DNA from: Nymphaea colorata | Taxonomy: Eukaryota; Streptophyta; Magnoliopsida; Nymphaeales; Nymphaeaceae | Assembly (NCBI RefSeq): GCF_008831285.2 | Contig: NC_045139.1 | Location: 18,644,354 to 18,708,353, forward strand | Length of the DNA: 64,000 nt | Direction of reading: 5' to 3' | Shown: positions 63,799 through 64,000 of the stretch, one piece after another | Layout of the letters: each line of letters begins with the position of its first letter | Position numbering within the stretch: position 1 is the first letter of the stretch | Position numbers and translations under genes: made by a program | Notes under the pieces: generated by a model | Seen by the model: only the letters and a program-made list of their open reading frames with translations | Database searches by the model: none | Told to the model about the DNA's origin: nothing

Positions 63799-64000
63799 TG
63801 TATTTACCTATCCTAAATCATTCAAAGCTTCTTACCTTTACTTTTAAAAATAATAATAACAAATGCATTTATGAAAAAAGGTTCAAAAAGTGCATGATAC
63901 ATGCTTATTTGATCTGTCTGCTTTGAAAAGGTTATCTCCTAAGTTCAATGTTCCAAACATTGGGCATGAGCTGATTTTGAGCCCAAGCCAAGCTGGTGTT

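Larger units (their letters stand above)
61132..64000. other. PILS 5' region and right edge of the window
   Basis: No further gene seen. From the left: probable PILS 5' UTR intron with a SINE-like trace (61300-61370), a likely first exon or promoter with GA and CT runs (62460-62640), AT-rich DNA, a MITE-like element (63027-63204) and a TRIM-type remnant (63431-63798). A 65-base host phrase around 'aaatgtatttac' and 'ttacttttac' occurs on both sides of the TRIM (63388-63430 and 63797-63840). Confidence 0.5.

Overview
The window is nuclear DNA of a flowering plant. The genes carry many short introns with GT/AG borders, the families are plant-specific (clade-3 glutamate receptor-like channels, chloroplast GAPDH subunit B with its redox tail, plant-type IRE1, PIN-LIKES auxin carrier, GAUT pectin synthase), and the space between genes is AT-rich and full of (TA)n and (CT)n microsatellites. 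No marker fixes the species; an early-diverging angiosperm or magnoliid is only a guess.

Layout. Four genes lie on the + strand from the left: two tandem GLR3-type glutamate receptor genes (647-5385 and 11037-15709), an intronless GC-rich homoserine kinase gene (16709-17806) and a GAUT-type galacturonosyltransferase gene (about 20982-27555). Five units follow on the - strand or between genes: a cis-prenyltransferase (28833-29687), the ER stress sensor IRE1 (33052-40047), a block of LTR-element sequence amplified in tandem (40410-46603), chloroplast GAPDH B (48223-54601) and a PIN-LIKES carrier (55444-61131). The rest is intergenic DNA with microsatellites, short tandem duplications and small transposon remnants.

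The genes do not form one pathway. They are ordinary housekeeping and signalling genes: cation channel, threonine synthesis, cell-wall pectin, dolichol synthesis for ER glycosylation, unfolded-protein sensing, Calvin cycle and intracellular auxin transport. I rebuilt exon structures by hand from splice sites, reading phase and family similarity. Seven of the nine structures close in phase; the first GLR copy and GAPB each show one reading-frame lesion.

Most notable are: (i) a 2.6-kb unit made of IRE1-upstream DNA plus a small LTR element, repeated about 2.3 times, with the original 5-bp target duplication still visible at its outer ends; (ii) a 1-nt frame lesion in GLR copy 1 and a net 10-nt loss in GAPB exon 4; (iii) a 1030-bp hAT element with perfect 8-bp target duplication inside a GAPB intron, packed with CGATACG-type repeats and keeping only a 39-codon BED-finger fragment; (iv) a duplicated splice acceptor in another GAPB intron; (v) a 34-residue tandem repeat in the IRE1 luminal domain; (vi) a family of short inverted-repeat elements in and near the PILS gene. 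I found no convincing undescribed multi-gene system.
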